Source: Planctomycetota bacterium (GTDB lineage: Bacteria; Planctomycetota; UBA1135; GCA-002686595). Taken from it: a stretch of DNA of 64,000 nt. The notes beneath the pieces were generated by a model. It was not told the DNA's origin, ran no database searches, and saw nothing but the letters and a program-made list of their open reading frames with translations. The stretch lies in contig JAJDEU010000052.1 in assembly GCA_029259635.1 (NCBI GenBank), positions 186,001 to 250,000 on the forward strand. Reading direction: 5' to 3'. A program made the position numbers and the translations under genes. This document shows, piece by piece, positions 47,116 through 54,642 of the stretch. Positions within the stretch are counted from its first letter, which is position 1. The number at the start of each line of letters is the position of its first letter.

Positions 47116-47288
47116 ATCGGAACTGACTGGGTTGAGTGTGGAAAGCGTTCGCGTGAGTCCCTGCAGCTTCACGGCTTAGGCTCCCGTCGGGCCGAAGCAG
47201 GGCCTCGAAGGGCCGATTTCATCCGAAATCCTGATTCCGTAAGCTCTTAGGGCGAGCATTCCACACGGAACCCAGTCAGTTCAGTAGA
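47109..47288. ncRNA. Candidate structured RNA or MITE-like element with long inverted ends
   Basis: GAACTGACTGGGTT (47120-47133) is repeated inverted as AACCCAGTCAGTTC (47269-47282), and after a 2-base mismatch GTGTGGAA (47136-47143) pairs with TTCCACAC (47259-47266), a stem of about 22 pairs. Inside, CCCT (47159-47162) pairs with AGGG (47249-47252) and AGCTTCACGG (47165-47174) with CCGTAAGCT (47237-47245), plus GATTTC-ATCC-GAAATC (47215-47230). TCAGTAGA flanks both sides (47109-47116 and 47281-47288). A rod with a central bubble fits a 6S-like RNA; the short direct repeats fit a miniature transposon. No known family was proven. Confidence 0.45.
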
Positions 47289-47349
47289 CTCACCGCCGAT
47301 TTCGGGGCGACGAGCTGTCCGCCTCAAACGCGCCCGAATCTCCGCGCCC

Positions 47350-48153
47350 ATGCCCTGGACCCCATCTGGCATCGTTACCCTGCTCACCGACTTTGGTCTT
47401 CGTGACTCTTACGTCGGAACCATGCATGCCGTGCTCCTCTCGCGCTGCCCTCAAATCCGTCACATCGTGGATCTGACTCACGGGATTCCTCACCAGGACG
47501 TCGCCGCTGGGGCCTTTCAGTGGGCGCAGGCCTCGCCCTATTTCCCGACCGGGACGGTTCACGTTGCTGTCGTCGACCCCGGCGTGGGGTCCGAGCGGCG
47601 GGCGCTCGTCGCCCTTGATGGGGGACATGCCTTTGTCGCTCCGGATAATGGACTGCTCGGGGCGGTGCTCGGTGAAGAGGCCCGCGTCTTCGAGCTCGAT
47701 CTCGAGCGCTTCGCGCTGCCCTCGGTGAGCCGCACCTTTCACGGCCGCGATGTCTTTGCCCCTGCGGCAGCCGCACTGGCCGGAGGGACCCCTCCCGAGC
47801 GGCTCGGCGAACCGGTCTCCGAGCTACAGCCCTCTCCGCTCCCGAAGTTCGCGCGCGATCCGCAGACCGGAGCCCTGATTGGCGAGATTCAGAGCGTGGA
47901 TCACTTCGGCAATTTGATCTCCAACCTGCCCGGAGACGAGCTGACCGCCGAGAAGTCGGGGCTCGTATGCCATTTATCGATCTGCGGGCGAACGGTTTTG
48001 TTGGTGGGAACTTACGCTGATGCCGAAGACGGTGAGCCGCTCGCGCTCGTCAGCTCAGCGGGCTTTTTAGAAATCGCGGTTCGCGGCGGAAACGCTGCGA
48101 CGTTTTTTAATTGTGGAGTGGGAGAACCGATAAAAATGGAGTTCAGTCGATGA
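47350..48153 (+). CDS. SAM hydrolase / SAM hydroxide adenosyltransferase (fluorinase-chlorinase family, DUF62)
   Basis: 267 residues. Signature residues are present: LLTDFGLRDSYVG (N-terminal SAM site), DLTHGIPHQDV, VVDPGVGSERRAL (catalytic Asp and Arg), FHGRDVFAPAAA (catalytic His) and DHFGNLISNL (adenosyl site). Fluorinase and chlorinase need small halide pockets that cannot be seen here, so the water-using hydrolase is the default. It makes adenosine and methionine from SAM. The stop overlaps the arginase start (ATGA). Confidence 0.85.
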   Translation: MPWTPSGIVTLLTDFGLRDSYVGTMHAVLLSRCPQIRHIVDLTHGIPHQDVAAGAFQWAQASPYFPTGTVHVAVVDPGVGSERRALVALDGGHAFVAPDNGLLGAVLGEEARVFELDLERFALPSVSRTFHGRDVFAPAAAALAGGTPPERLGEPVSELQPSPLPKFARDPQTGALIGEIQSVDHFGNLISNLPGDELTAEKSGLVCHLSICGRTVLLVGTYADAEDGEPLALVSSAGFLEIAVRGGNAATFFNCGVGEPIKMEFSR

Positions 48154-49067
48154 AGCCGAGGGAAAAGCTGTCGTTCATTGGAGTCCCGATGGATCTCGGA
48201 GGAGGTCTGCGCGGGGTGGATATGGGCCCCAGCGCTTTGCGCATCGCTGGCATTGAAGAAGCCGTTAACGGGCTGGGCTTTGCCTTTGAGGACCTGGGCA
48301 ATGTTCCAGTTCCGCGGCCGGAGCGGCGGCAACCTCGAAACGAAAAAGCTCGGTTCTTGACCGAGATTGCTCACTGCTGCGCTCGTGTTCGCAGGCAAGT
48401 CGAGCGCGCCCTCGACGAAGGTTCGATGCCGCTGATCGTGGGGGGAGACCACTCGATTGCCGCCGGGAGCATTGCTGGTGTGAGCTCTTGGTATCACAAG
48501 CGCAAGGAGAAGATCGGCTTGATCTGGGTGGATGCCCACGGAGACATGAACACCCCGGAGACGACGGAGTCGGGAAATATTCACGGCATGCCCCTGGCGG
48601 CCGCACTCGGCTACGGCGCGCCCGAGTTGACGGGACTCGGTGATCTCACTCCGATGGTTAGCCCCGAGAACACGGTGCTCGTTGGCGTTCACTCGATCGA
48701 TGATGGCGAGCGCGAGATGATTCACAAATCGGGCATCAAGGCTTTTGCGATGCGCGACATCGACAAGCACGGGATTCATGCCGTGATGGAAGAGGCGATC
48801 GCGATCGCGACGCGGGGCACGGCGGGCTTTCATCTCTCCTTCGACATCGACGGCTGCGATCCGGTCGCAGCTCCTGGCGTAGGTACCCCCGTAGATGGCG
48901 GCCTGACGACTCGCGAAGCCCACATCATCATGGAAGACTCCGCCCTCTCGCAGGCGATGGTCGCGCTCGATTTAACCGAGATCAACCCGATCTTCGATAC
49001 CTGCAACAAGACGGCCGAACTTGCCCGAGAGCTGACGCTCTCAGCCTTGGGTAAGCGGGTCTTATAA
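48150..49067 (+). CDS. rocF: Arginase
   Basis: 305 residues from ATG 48150, overlapping the SAM hydrolase stop. Binuclear Mn sites are complete: GGDHSIAAGS, DAHGDMNTPETT and SFDIDGCDPVAAPGVGTPV, with substrate-Ser/Asn loop SGNIHGMPLA. The N-terminal GVPMDLGGGLRGVDMGPSALR is the classic arginase, not agmatinase, opening. It splits arginine to ornithine and urea in the cytoplasm. Translation is coupled to a SAM-consuming enzyme; the reason is unknown. Confidence 0.92.
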   Translation: MKPREKLSFIGVPMDLGGGLRGVDMGPSALRIAGIEEAVNGLGFAFEDLGNVPVPRPERRQPRNEKARFLTEIAHCCARVRRQVERALDEGSMPLIVGGDHSIAAGSIAGVSSWYHKRKEKIGLIWVDAHGDMNTPETTESGNIHGMPLAAALGYGAPELTGLGDLTPMVSPENTVLVGVHSIDDGEREMIHKSGIKAFAMRDIDKHGIHAVMEEAIAIATRGTAGFHLSFDIDGCDPVAAPGVGTPVDGGLTTREAHIIMEDSALSQAMVALDLTEINPIFDTCNKTAELARELTLSALGKRVL

Positions 49068-49172
49068 CGATCATCGTGATTTCGAGCGCCTTCTGACCGG
49101 TCTCCCCTCTCTCAGCGGGATAGGTTGAATGTAGGATCTCCGGAATCTAACCGACCTCTGTCGAGCCTCCTT

Positions 49173-49193
49173 CGCGACCAACCCTCGGTCGCG
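49173..49193 (+). repeat. Hairpin upstream of the Wzm-type gene
   Basis: CGCGACC (49173-49179), loop AACCCTC, GGTCGCG (49187-49193): a perfect 7-bp stem about 65 bases before the permease ATG. A weak TTGAAT at 49125 lies upstream. It may sit in the leader of the export operon. Confidence 0.35.
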
Positions 49194-49256
49194 GGCGACC
49201 CCACCTGCGCATCCCCCTCGACTCCCAATAGGGAACTCCCCGACACTTAGCCTCGA

Positions 49257-50378
49257 ATGTTTCGTCTCCTAAGAAACCTATGGGCCCACCGCCAGCTCGT
49301 GCGGGGGTTCGTAGTGAGAGATTTGAAAGCGCGCTATGTCGGCTCGAGCATGGGCTTTTTCTGGTCGGTGATCGTGCCGTTCCTGTACCTGTTCATCTTC
49401 ATGGTCGTCTTCTCGCTGATCCTTCGGTCGCGATGGTCGGACGACGCCAAGCCCCAGGACACCGCGCTGATCATGCTGGTCGGCATTTTGGTGTGGCAAG
49501 CTTTCTCCGAGACTCTCTCCCGGGCGACCAACTGTTTGGTGGAGAACGCCAACCTGATTCAGAAGGTCGTCTTCCCATCCGAAATTTTGCCGGCCTTCCT
49601 GACGGTTTCATCGCTCGTCAACATGATGATCGGACTGCCGATCACCATCCTCGGAGTCTTCATCTTCTTGGGGCAAGCACCGAGTGCGAGCTACGCCATA
49701 CTCCCTGTGCTGGTCTTGTTGCAAGCGGGCTTCACGATCGGACTGGGATACCTGCTCGCAACCCTCAATCTGTTCTTGCGCGACACCTTTCACTTAATCG
49801 GTGTCCTCACGATGGTCTGGATGTTCGGTACCCCGATCTTTTATCCCGCCCATTTAGTTCAGAGTGCACCCATCCCGATTCCGTTTACGGAGCACGAGGT
49901 CGAATACTTCGATCGTAACGATGGACCCGAACTGCGCACCCGGATCCCGGCGAATGCCGAGGCTACCCTTCGGGTCGCGAATGCTGACGAGCTCAATCCC
50001 ACTTGGACTCGGGACGGACTTGAGCAGCTGCCCGAGGGCCAAGTTGAATTTTTCGATCCCACGGCCAACGGAGGAGAGAACTTCATGGTCGCCGACAAAC
50101 AAGTCGAAAGGCCCGATGGACTGGATGCCTACGTCGCGCTAAATGGCGTGGCCTGGACCCGCAAAACCAAGCTCGAAAGCGATACCTTCTCCCTCGGCAT
50201 TCTGCTCGATCTCAACCCGATGTACTGGCTGATCGAGTGTTACCGAGAAGTGATTCTCTACGGTCGCTGGCCGGATTTGACCTTCATCTTCAAGTTCGCC
50301 GGCGTCACTCTCTTGATTCTTGTTGTCGGGGGTCGCTTCTTTGCGAAGCACCAACACCGTTTCCCGGATTTGCTCTAG
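49257..50378 (+). CDS. O-antigen/polysaccharide ABC transporter permease (Wzm-like) with a large soluble insertion
   Basis: 373 residues. The N-terminus (RQLVRGFVVRDLKARYVGSSMGFFWSVIVPF) is diagnostic of the Wzm/KpsM ABC-2 family. Six membrane segments are present, but between the fifth and sixth (about residues 205-310) lies an extra soluble stretch rich in Asp/Glu, which should face the periplasm. Family members are normally 250-270 residues. It is the first gene of the export unit and shares one base with the ATPase start (TAGTG). Confidence 0.87.
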   Translation: MFRLLRNLWAHRQLVRGFVVRDLKARYVGSSMGFFWSVIVPFLYLFIFMVVFSLILRSRWSDDAKPQDTALIMLVGILVWQAFSETLSRATNCLVENANLIQKVVFPSEILPAFLTVSSLVNMMIGLPITILGVFIFLGQAPSASYAILPVLVLLQAGFTIGLGYLLATLNLFLRDTFHLIGVLTMVWMFGTPIFYPAHLVQSAPIPIPFTEHEVEYFDRNDGPELRTRIPANAEATLRVANADELNPTWTRDGLEQLPEGQVEFFDPTANGGENFMVADKQVERPDGLDAYVALNGVAWTRKTKLESDTFSLGILLDLNPMYWLIECYREVILYGRWPDLTFIFKFAGVTLLILVVGGRFFAKHQHRFPDLL

Positions 50379-51712
50379 TGGATCAGCAGTCAAACAACGG
50401 GAGCCAGATTAAGAGCGACGCGACATCGGCGCCGGCGGTCATTCGTGCCCACGGACTCTCGAAGGTCTATCGGATGTACGACAAGCCGATTCATCGCTTG
50501 TTGGACCTGGTCTTTCCCGGAAAACCTCGCGGCAAGGAGTTCTGGGCACTGACGGATGTGACCTTGGACCTGCCCGCGCAGAGCACGATCGGAATTATCG
50601 GCGAGAACGGTGCGGGCAAGAGCACTTTGCTCAAGCTCCTTTCCGGAATTGCTCACCCGACCGAGGGCACGGTGGAAGTTGAGGGACGCGTAACTTCACT
50701 GATCGAGCTCGGCGCCGGCTTTCATCCGGAATTTACCGGTCGCGAAAACATCGGACTCTCCTGCGCCATCATCGGGCTCTCGGATGAAGAGACCGCCGAC
50801 CTGACTCCCGAGATTATTGCCTTCTCGGAGCTCGGCGATTTCATCGACCGTCCGGTTAAGACCTATAGCTCGGGCATGAATGTGCGGCTCGGTTTCGCCG
50901 TAGCCACCTGCGTCGCGCCCGACGTCATGTTGGTGGACGAGGCGCTCTCGGTTGGCGACGAGTACTTCAAAGGCAAGTGCATGAACCGTCTCAACTTGCT
51001 GCGCGAGAATGGCGGGACAGTCGTCTTCGTCTCGCACGACATGGGTGCGGTCAAGACGCTCTGCCAGCACGTGATCTACCTCGATGGTGGGCGTGTCGTC
51101 GAGCAGGGCAGCCCCGAAAAAGTTGCGGACGAGTATCTCCGGCGCGCTCAAGTGCGCGGGAAGGCCATGATCGAGAAGGCGGAACACAGCTCGAGCGCTT
51201 ATCCGCGTTGGGGCAGCCAAGAGATCCTCGTGGACAAGGTCGAGCTGCTCGGCGAGGGGCGCGAACCATCGATCGTGTTCCGGACCGGCGAGCCCTTTGT
51301 CGTTCGCATGCACTGGGAAGCTTCCGGCGATTGCGCGCAGCCGGTGTTTGGGCTCGGGCTCTACCGAGCGGACGGAACCTACGTCAACGGCTCGAACCAC
51401 CTCTGGCATGACGAGCCCATCGAGATCCACGATGTGAAGGCTGGCGAGTCGGGGGTGGTCGAGATGGACCTGGGCTCGATTCCTTTTCTGGAAGGGCGCT
51501 ACTACGTCACGGTCTTTGTCTACGACCACAGCAAGCCCTCGCCGACTCCCGTCGATCACCGCGAGCACGCGCTCTCCTTCCAAATCATGGACACCAAGGT
51601 TCACCAGCACGGGATCGTTCGGATTCCGACCACCTGGCGGGTGCAGCGGAGCTCGGAGGACGAGTCGACAGAAGTTGAGTCCGAGAAGCCGAGCTCAGGG
51701 GACGGCCAGTGA
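50378..51712 (+). CDS. O-antigen/polysaccharide ABC transporter ATPase with C-terminal sugar-binding domain (Wzt-like)
   Basis: 444 residues from GTG 50378 overlapping the permease stop. ABC domain at about 25-255: Walker A GENGAGKST, signature YSSGMNVRLGFAVA, Walker B VMLVDEALSVGD, H-loop FVSHD. Residues about 280-430 match the Wzt C-terminal beta sandwich that recognises the cap at the non-reducing end of a finished glycan. This domain implies export of a finished, capped polymer across the inner membrane. Confidence 0.9.
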   Translation: MDQQSNNGSQIKSDATSAPAVIRAHGLSKVYRMYDKPIHRLLDLVFPGKPRGKEFWALTDVTLDLPAQSTIGIIGENGAGKSTLLKLLSGIAHPTEGTVEVEGRVTSLIELGAGFHPEFTGRENIGLSCAIIGLSDEETADLTPEIIAFSELGDFIDRPVKTYSSGMNVRLGFAVATCVAPDVMLVDEALSVGDEYFKGKCMNRLNLLRENGGTVVFVSHDMGAVKTLCQHVIYLDGGRVVEQGSPEKVADEYLRRAQVRGKAMIEKAEHSSSAYPRWGSQEILVDKVELLGEGREPSIVFRTGEPFVVRMHWEASGDCAQPVFGLGLYRADGTYVNGSNHLWHDEPIEIHDVKAGESGVVEMDLGSIPFLEGRYYVTVFVYDHSKPSPTPVDHREHALSFQIMDTKVHQHGIVRIPTTWRVQRSSEDESTEVESEKPSSGDGQ

Positions 51713-52779
51713 GCGACGACGTTCTTCGGCTGCCCTTCGACCAGTACCAGCGCTATCGCATGGTCGCCGATGTTCTCGATCGCCTGCGCGGTGACGGCCC
51801 TCTGCGAGTGCTCGACGTCGGCGGACGAACGGCGCTCTTGAGGCGATTCGTCGATGATCGGGTGACCTTGGTCGACATGGAGCCGTCCGACGTGACCGAG
51901 AATATGGTCCTCGGCGACGGCGCGCGGCTACCCTTTCAGGACAACGCCTTCGACGCGGTGTGCGCCTTCGATACGCTTGAGCACGTACCGCCCGGAGCAC
52001 GCGAAGCCTTTGTGACCGAGTGCGCTCGTGTCGCGGGTGGCTGGTGCATTTTGGCGGGGCCCTACGCCGAACCCGGCGTCGCGCGAGGCGAGGAGCTCCT
52101 GCAGAAGTTCCTGAAGGACAAGCTCAACACGGTTCATCGTTATCTCGACGAACACGGCGAGCACGGGCTGCCGGAGCGGGCTCTCGTTACAAAGTGGTTC
52201 GAGCAGAGCGGCGCTTCCGTCACCTCCGTCGGGCACGGCAATTTGTACCGCTGGTTGTTCATGATGAGCGTCGAGCTGTTTCTCGACGAGGACCCGGCGC
52301 TGCGGGACTTTGCTGGCGACGTCTTCGCGTACTACAACGAGATGCTCTACGCGAGCGACGCTGCGGAACCGGTCTACCGTCACGTCGTGGTTGCGACGAT
52401 GCCTGGGCGAGAGGCGCCGAATCTCGCCGGGTTAGCGGGCGAGAACTCCGAAACCGCACTGCGCGATCCGATGGTGCCGATTGCGATGATGACCACCGAA
52501 GTCGCCGTGTTCGATCGCGAGCGGGCGCGCTTGGGCAAAGTTGTTCACGATCTGGAAGCCATTATCGCGGACCGCGACGAACGCTTGACGGAGCACGAGG
52601 TCGAGCGCGACGAGCTCAAAGACGGGTTAGACGAACACCGCGCCGTCTTGGCGGCGCGCGATGTGGACATCGAGCGTTATCTCGCCCGCATCGCCGAGCA
52701 ACAAGCTCGACTGGATTGGTTTCCCGTCAAGGTGCTCGTCAAGCTGCGCAAGCTTTTGAGCGGCAGCTCCGACGCTTAG
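51709..52779 (+). CDS. Class I SAM methyltransferase with C-terminal coiled coil
   Basis: 356 residues from GTG 51709 overlapping the Wzt stop (GTGA). Residues about 25-150 are a Methyltransf_11 fold: VLDVGGRTALLRRF (SAM loop), ARLPFQDNAFDAVCAFDTLEHV. Residues about 255-345 are heptad-like and charged (LGKVVHDLEAIIADRDERLTEHEVERDELKDG), a coiled coil. In the O9a system, WbdD, a methyltransferase with a coiled-coil ruler, caps the glycan recognised by Wzt. A similar role is suggested by position only. The end overlaps the convergent glycosidase-like gene by 4 bases. Confidence 0.82.
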   Translation: MSDDVLRLPFDQYQRYRMVADVLDRLRGDGPLRVLDVGGRTALLRRFVDDRVTLVDMEPSDVTENMVLGDGARLPFQDNAFDAVCAFDTLEHVPPGAREAFVTECARVAGGWCILAGPYAEPGVARGEELLQKFLKDKLNTVHRYLDEHGEHGLPERALVTKWFEQSGASVTSVGHGNLYRWLFMMSVELFLDEDPALRDFAGDVFAYYNEMLYASDAAEPVYRHVVVATMPGREAPNLAGLAGENSETALRDPMVPIAMMTTEVAVFDRERARLGKVVHDLEAIIADRDERLTEHEVERDELKDGLDEHRAVLAARDVDIERYLARIAEQQARLDWFPVKVLVKLRKLLSGSSDA

Positions 52780-54611
52780 CGTTCGAGCAACCGAAACACG
52801 AGCGCCTCGCCGGCTGGGAGAGTCACGCTTAATCCGCTAGCCGTCTGCGGATGAAGCCACTCCACCTGCGATTCTTCGGGCAGCTCAAGCTCGACTTCAA
52901 GATCTCGAACTCCCGCGCGTTCCTCAGGTGTGGTCGCGTTGGGCAAGGCCATGTAGAGCCAGCCGGTGCCGTTCTCGAGTACGCGGAACTCGGTCAACCA
53001 AGGCAAGTCGCCTCCGATGATTCGAATCCTTGGTTCCCGCATGACTCGACTGAATCGACCCGCGACTAGTTTTCGGTCCAAGAGCGCGCGCGCATCCGTG
53101 GGGTTCAGCCTGCGCTCAGCGTAGGTCATCAGCTCACTTGGCGCCTCGATCACCCGTTCTCCGTAGAACTCGGCGAGCTCTTCGCGAAGCGAGGTCTCCC
53201 GCGGGTTGCCCGCGGAATCAAAGCGCCCGAAGCTGCCCTCAACGAAGATGCGACCGCCGGCGTGCAGGTAGCCTTTCAGGTGTTCGATGTGACCGTCATC
53301 GAGGACGCCGACGTGCGAGAAGATCAGGAGCGGAAAGCGTGTCACGGACAATTGCTTGAGCTCGTCGACCGGGAGCACGCCGGGCAAGCTGCCGGCGTCT
53401 TCGAGCAGCCGCAGCCAGGCGGTTAGTGTCCGTTCGCGCGTTCCGTGATTGCGCTGATAGCCGGCCAGCCGATTGGGCCACGTCGGTCCATCGAGCAGGG
53501 CGTCGTGCAGCCAACTGTTGGCGATGGAATCAGGGGAGTGAACGATCGCCGCGCGCCAGGGCGTGCCCCAACCGGGCGAAACGAGCTCGGGTGCCAGCCG
53601 ACGCACCCGGCGAATGGACTCCACGACGCGCGCCAGGCGGTTCGCATAGGCGGGGTTTGCGGCGAGCAACTTGTCGCTCCAGAGAATCAAACCATCACCT
53701 CCGCGAAGCTGGTGTTCCCACGCGCGCAGCGCGGCGCCAGCGACACTCCCGCTCTCCTCGTCATTGAGAAAGAGCGTCGCGAAGGATTGTTGGTCGGCGT
53801 TGAGGGTCGAGCTCGTCAGCTCGCGCGTCGCATCCACTGGATAGGGTTCGACGAAGTCCAGGAACTGAAGCGCCCGGCCGATGGCGACACCCCCAAAAGC
53901 GGTCTGCCCACCGATGCCGAGCAGTCCGACGCGAACACCCGGCGCCTGCTCGCGGGCGCGTGTGGCCAGCTCTTCAAGCAGCTCGAGCACGACATCCTGA
54001 TGGAAGCGCCGACGCGCGAGCCAGTTGCCGAGCGACTCGAAGTTGTCGTCGGTGAGCTCGAGGCGGACCTGATCGGTGGTGGGGGAGCGACGATTCTCGA
54101 TCCCGTTGCGCTCGCACCAGATGAGCCATTGCGCCTCGCAGGTTTTTGAATTGCAGACATCGAGCGGATCGCCCCAGGGTGTCAGGGAAACCTCGTCTCC
54201 CAAGGAGATTCCGGTGCCGTGGTTACCCCCGCGCGCTTGAAGACTGAGCTCAAGCTGTGCGAACAGCTTGGCGCGCGTCGCCGGATCCGTGAGGCAGGGC
54301 TCGCGCACATTCAACGCAGGATCGCGAGTCGCAAACCACTCATTGAACCAAGCCTGGTACTGCGGAGTTCGCCGCAGGTGGAGCTCCTCGCGTCCCGGCG
54401 CGTGACCGACGTAGAAGTCGAGGCCCCCTTCGAGCACCCACTCGGCGGACTCCGCGCGCTCGACGTTGGTCCCGCCGAAGGAAGACAGAATTGCTTTCGG
54501 AAGCTCAACGCCTTTGTGCTCCTGCCGCCAGACGAAGACCGGGAAGTCCTGCGTCGCGAGCAGGCACAGGAGTCCGAGAAAACGCGGCGGCGTGATGTTG
54601 AGAAGCTTCAC
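52776..54611 (-). CDS. Glycoside-hydrolase-like protein (beta-galactosidase/GH42-type fold), exported
   Basis: 611 residues with a short hydrophobic N-terminus. The N-terminal part reads like a TIM barrel with ISLGDEVSLTPWGDP (Asp-Glu in the place of an acid/base) and WFATRDP. Residues about 380-480 resemble the glutamine-amidotransferase-like trimerisation domain of GH42 (FPLLIFSHVGVLDDGHIEHLKGYLHAGGRIFVEGSFG). The C-terminal 90 residues are a small beta domain. No substrate can be given, and one or both catalytic Glu are not certain. The gene stands just downstream of the SLC13 gene (31 bases), on the same strand. Confidence 0.65.
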   Translation of the reverse strand: MKLLNITPPRFLGLLCLLATQDFPVFVWRQEHKGVELPKAILSSFGGTNVERAESAEWVLEGGLDFYVGHAPGREELHLRRTPQYQAWFNEWFATRDPALNVREPCLTDPATRAKLFAQLELSLQARGGNHGTGISLGDEVSLTPWGDPLDVCNSKTCEAQWLIWCERNGIENRRSPTTDQVRLELTDDNFESLGNWLARRRFHQDVVLELLEELATRAREQAPGVRVGLLGIGGQTAFGGVAIGRALQFLDFVEPYPVDATRELTSSTLNADQQSFATLFLNDEESGSVAGAALRAWEHQLRGGDGLILWSDKLLAANPAYANRLARVVESIRRVRRLAPELVSPGWGTPWRAAIVHSPDSIANSWLHDALLDGPTWPNRLAGYQRNHGTRERTLTAWLRLLEDAGSLPGVLPVDELKQLSVTRFPLLIFSHVGVLDDGHIEHLKGYLHAGGRIFVEGSFGRFDSAGNPRETSLREELAEFYGERVIEAPSELMTYAERRLNPTDARALLDRKLVAGRFSRVMREPRIRIIGGDLPWLTEFRVLENGTGWLYMALPNATTPEERAGVRDLEVELELPEESQVEWLHPQTASGLSVTLPAGEALVFRLLER

Positions 54612-54642
54612 CGTGCTGCCGGGCTTCGACCGGTGCGGAGCT

